Shown piece after piece: positions 62,565 to 64,000 of a stretch of DNA of 64,000 bases. A program made the translations under genes and the position numbers. The notes under the pieces are model-generated. The model did no database searches, was not told where the DNA came from, and was given only the letters and a program-made list of their open reading frames with translations. Source of the DNA: Roseibium sp. (GTDB taxonomy: Bacteria; Pseudomonadota; Alphaproteobacteria; Rhizobiales; Stappiaceae); NCBI GenBank assembly GCA_017643925.1, contig JAEPML010000004.1, forward strand, positions 244,530 to 308,529, written 5' to 3'. Numbering within the stretch: position 1 is the stretch's first letter; each line of letters begins with the position of its first letter.

Positions 62565-64000
62565 ATGACCGATCAGTATTTTTTGCAGTTAAATTTATAC
62601 GATGCAAGCGAACCTTACACTTTTCAAGGTAGAGATAAATCTCTTCCTACAGGGCACTCAAATATCACTTTAGTTACAAAGGCTGGATCATCAGTAACGT
62701 CAAAATATACTTTTGGTGTAAATGTCTACGCAGGTGATTTCAAAACATGGACTGACGCAGACTCAGAATTACAAGACGGGGGGGTTGGATACGATGGCGG
62801 ATGGGACCCAGACGACGGGCGCGGCATCTCTGCTAGTGTTCCAATTTCCAAAGAAAAAAATATAATGAACTTTTGGCAGATATGGAAAAGGTTGCAGGGC
62901 CTAACTATGACGGAATAACACCTATAAATTACAACGTTTTTGCAAGTGTTTCTCCTTTCGCTGAAGATCAGCATTCTTGCTATTCATTCGTTCAAGAGAT
63001 GTACGAAAATGCGACTGGTAATAGTAAGACTTTCGTTAGTGAATTCTCAGAAGAACAACTCTCCCAGTTAGATAACCTTATTGTGGATTACTATGGGAAT
63101 TCGTTGAGAAGGGGTATAAATGAGATCGAAGAAAGTGTTTCGAACTATATTTCGGATACTTATGACGAAGTAACGGATAAGATCAAGGACGGGCTCGAAG
63201 GATTTTCGGACCTTATATCTGAATTGTGGCCGTCTTCAGATAGCAATAGACCTGACTATCCTGTCGGCGTCGAAACGCTTGCCAGCCAAGCCGCCTCTTC
63301 CTCATCCCGCACCACCACGGCTGCCCAAACCCAATCTGATGGAGCGTTTGGCTGGTTCGGCGGGACTGGCCCGGGCGATGGTTCAGTTGCCGCAGGATCT
63401 GGCGGAGCTGCATCACACCCAAGCGTCTCCGAGCGCAACGACAACGACAGCGACAGCGACAACCCGGGCAACAACACTTACGGCGGCCGTGATAATCCGA
63501 GTGGTCTGAGTGGCGGTATTTCGGACAGCGAGTCTTATTACGAACGTTATGACACGCCTGGTGGCGGCATCAACGAAGTCAACGAGGACGGTTATGCGGC
63601 GTGTTTTGCAGCTGGCACACTGATTTTGATGGCTGACGGCTCTGAGCGGCCGATTGATGAGATCAAGCTTGAAGACCGGGTGATGGCCTTTGACGGTCTT
63701 GGGGCGTTGGAGCCCCGGGAAGTTACGGATCTTTTCGTGCACGGCAAACGTGGTGTGCTGAATGTCGATGGCATTTTGACAACGCCGGAACATCCGTTTC
63801 TTTTGCCTGATGGCCGCTACCAGTCGATTTGCAAGCTTGCTGTGGGCGATCAGATCGTTCGCGCGGACGGTTCACTGCATACGATTGAAAGCATTGAAGA
63901 AGTTGAAGGTGTCCAGACGGTCTACAACTTCACGGTCGAGGGCCTGCATACTTATGTGGCGGCCGGTTTCCGGGTTCACAACATCAAGCCGGTTATCCTC
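62565..64000 (+). CDS. Toxin-like protein with papain-like and Hint domains, -1 frame change, cut by window edge
   Basis: ATG 62565 (GGGGTGGG upstream) encodes MTDQYFLQLNLYDASEPYTF and reaches codon 98 in frame 0, where it would stop at 62918. The -1 frame is open from 62861 to 64000 and continues the same domain. His31 in PTGHSNITLVTK and Cys in DQHSCYSFVQEMYENATG (62978) fit a permuted papain-like fold that spans the junction. A Ser/Gly/Asp-rich linker follows, then a Hint domain: Cys at 63602 (AACFAAGTLILMADG), TTPEHPFLLPDG, and VHN at 63974-63982. A_AAA_AAT at 62855-62861 sits at the shift. The effector end lies outside the window. Confidence 0.75.

Noticed and set aside
1..64000. CRISPR arrays or ribosomal RNA genes
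   Set aside because: No regularly spaced direct repeats and no rRNA-like sequence were seen.
57786..64000. Right attachment site of a tRNA-Arg island
   Set aside because: No second copy of the tRNA 3' end was found by eye within the window.

Overview
This looks like a stretch of alphaproteobacterial chromosome, most likely Hyphomicrobiales and close to marine Stappiaceae (Roseibium/Labrenzia type). The placement is inference. It rests on a GC-rich backbone, a DUF2794 protein, an MgpS/SUV3-type helicase - S4 protein - FdxA - CarD - RpoH2 block, an Irr-type ICE box beside a RirA-type TGA-N9-TCA box, and a PhnGHIJKL C-P lyase operon with a TIGR03223/DUF1045 protein ahead of phnM.

Layout. 0-24 kb is mostly housekeeping and envelope genes: gluQ (cut by the window edge), an AlkA-like glycosylase, an esterase, a GT4 glycosyltransferase, an MCP, thpR, an aldo/keto reductase, tesA divergent from a ybbA-ybbP-like exporter, a Bax-inhibitor-1 protein, ppa, a dedA-dsbB operon, tRNA-Leu(CAA), a CYTH-CHAD protein and a caspase-like protease. 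23-32 kb is a complete C-P lyase core: phnF with a lipoate-ligase-like gene on one strand, phnGHIJKL and then DUF1045-phnM-phnN on the other. A 16-bp palindrome lies in the phnF/phnG gap and a Pho-box-like repeat precedes DUF1045. 31.9-40.3 kb holds an AsmA protein and an iron-linked operon (imelysin, di-haem oxidoreductase, second imelysin, DUF1513) with ICE and IRO boxes upstream. 40.3-47.7 kb has TerB-like, GATase, DUF1254, cytochrome P460 and pyruvate carboxylase genes. 48.6-57.4 kb is the conserved helicase-S4-fdxA-carD-rpoH2-M48 block.

From tRNA-Arg(CCU) at 57.7 kb to the right edge the DNA becomes accessory. It holds an IS256-family remnant with a 9-bp target duplication, an IS630-family remnant nested inside it, a broken serine recombinase, an AT-rich secreted-protein gene and a large toxin-like gene. 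That last gene joins a papain-like domain to a Hint (autoprocessing) domain and runs off the window.

The most interesting signals are reading-frame anomalies. The toxin-like gene changes to the -1 frame exactly at an A_AAA_AAT heptamer. The second imelysin gene has its signal peptide in one frame and its body in the -1 frame, with two GGGTTTN heptamers at the junction. The S4 gene has only ATC where a start codon should be. Each could be genuine recoding, gene decay or a sequence error; the sequence alone cannot decide.
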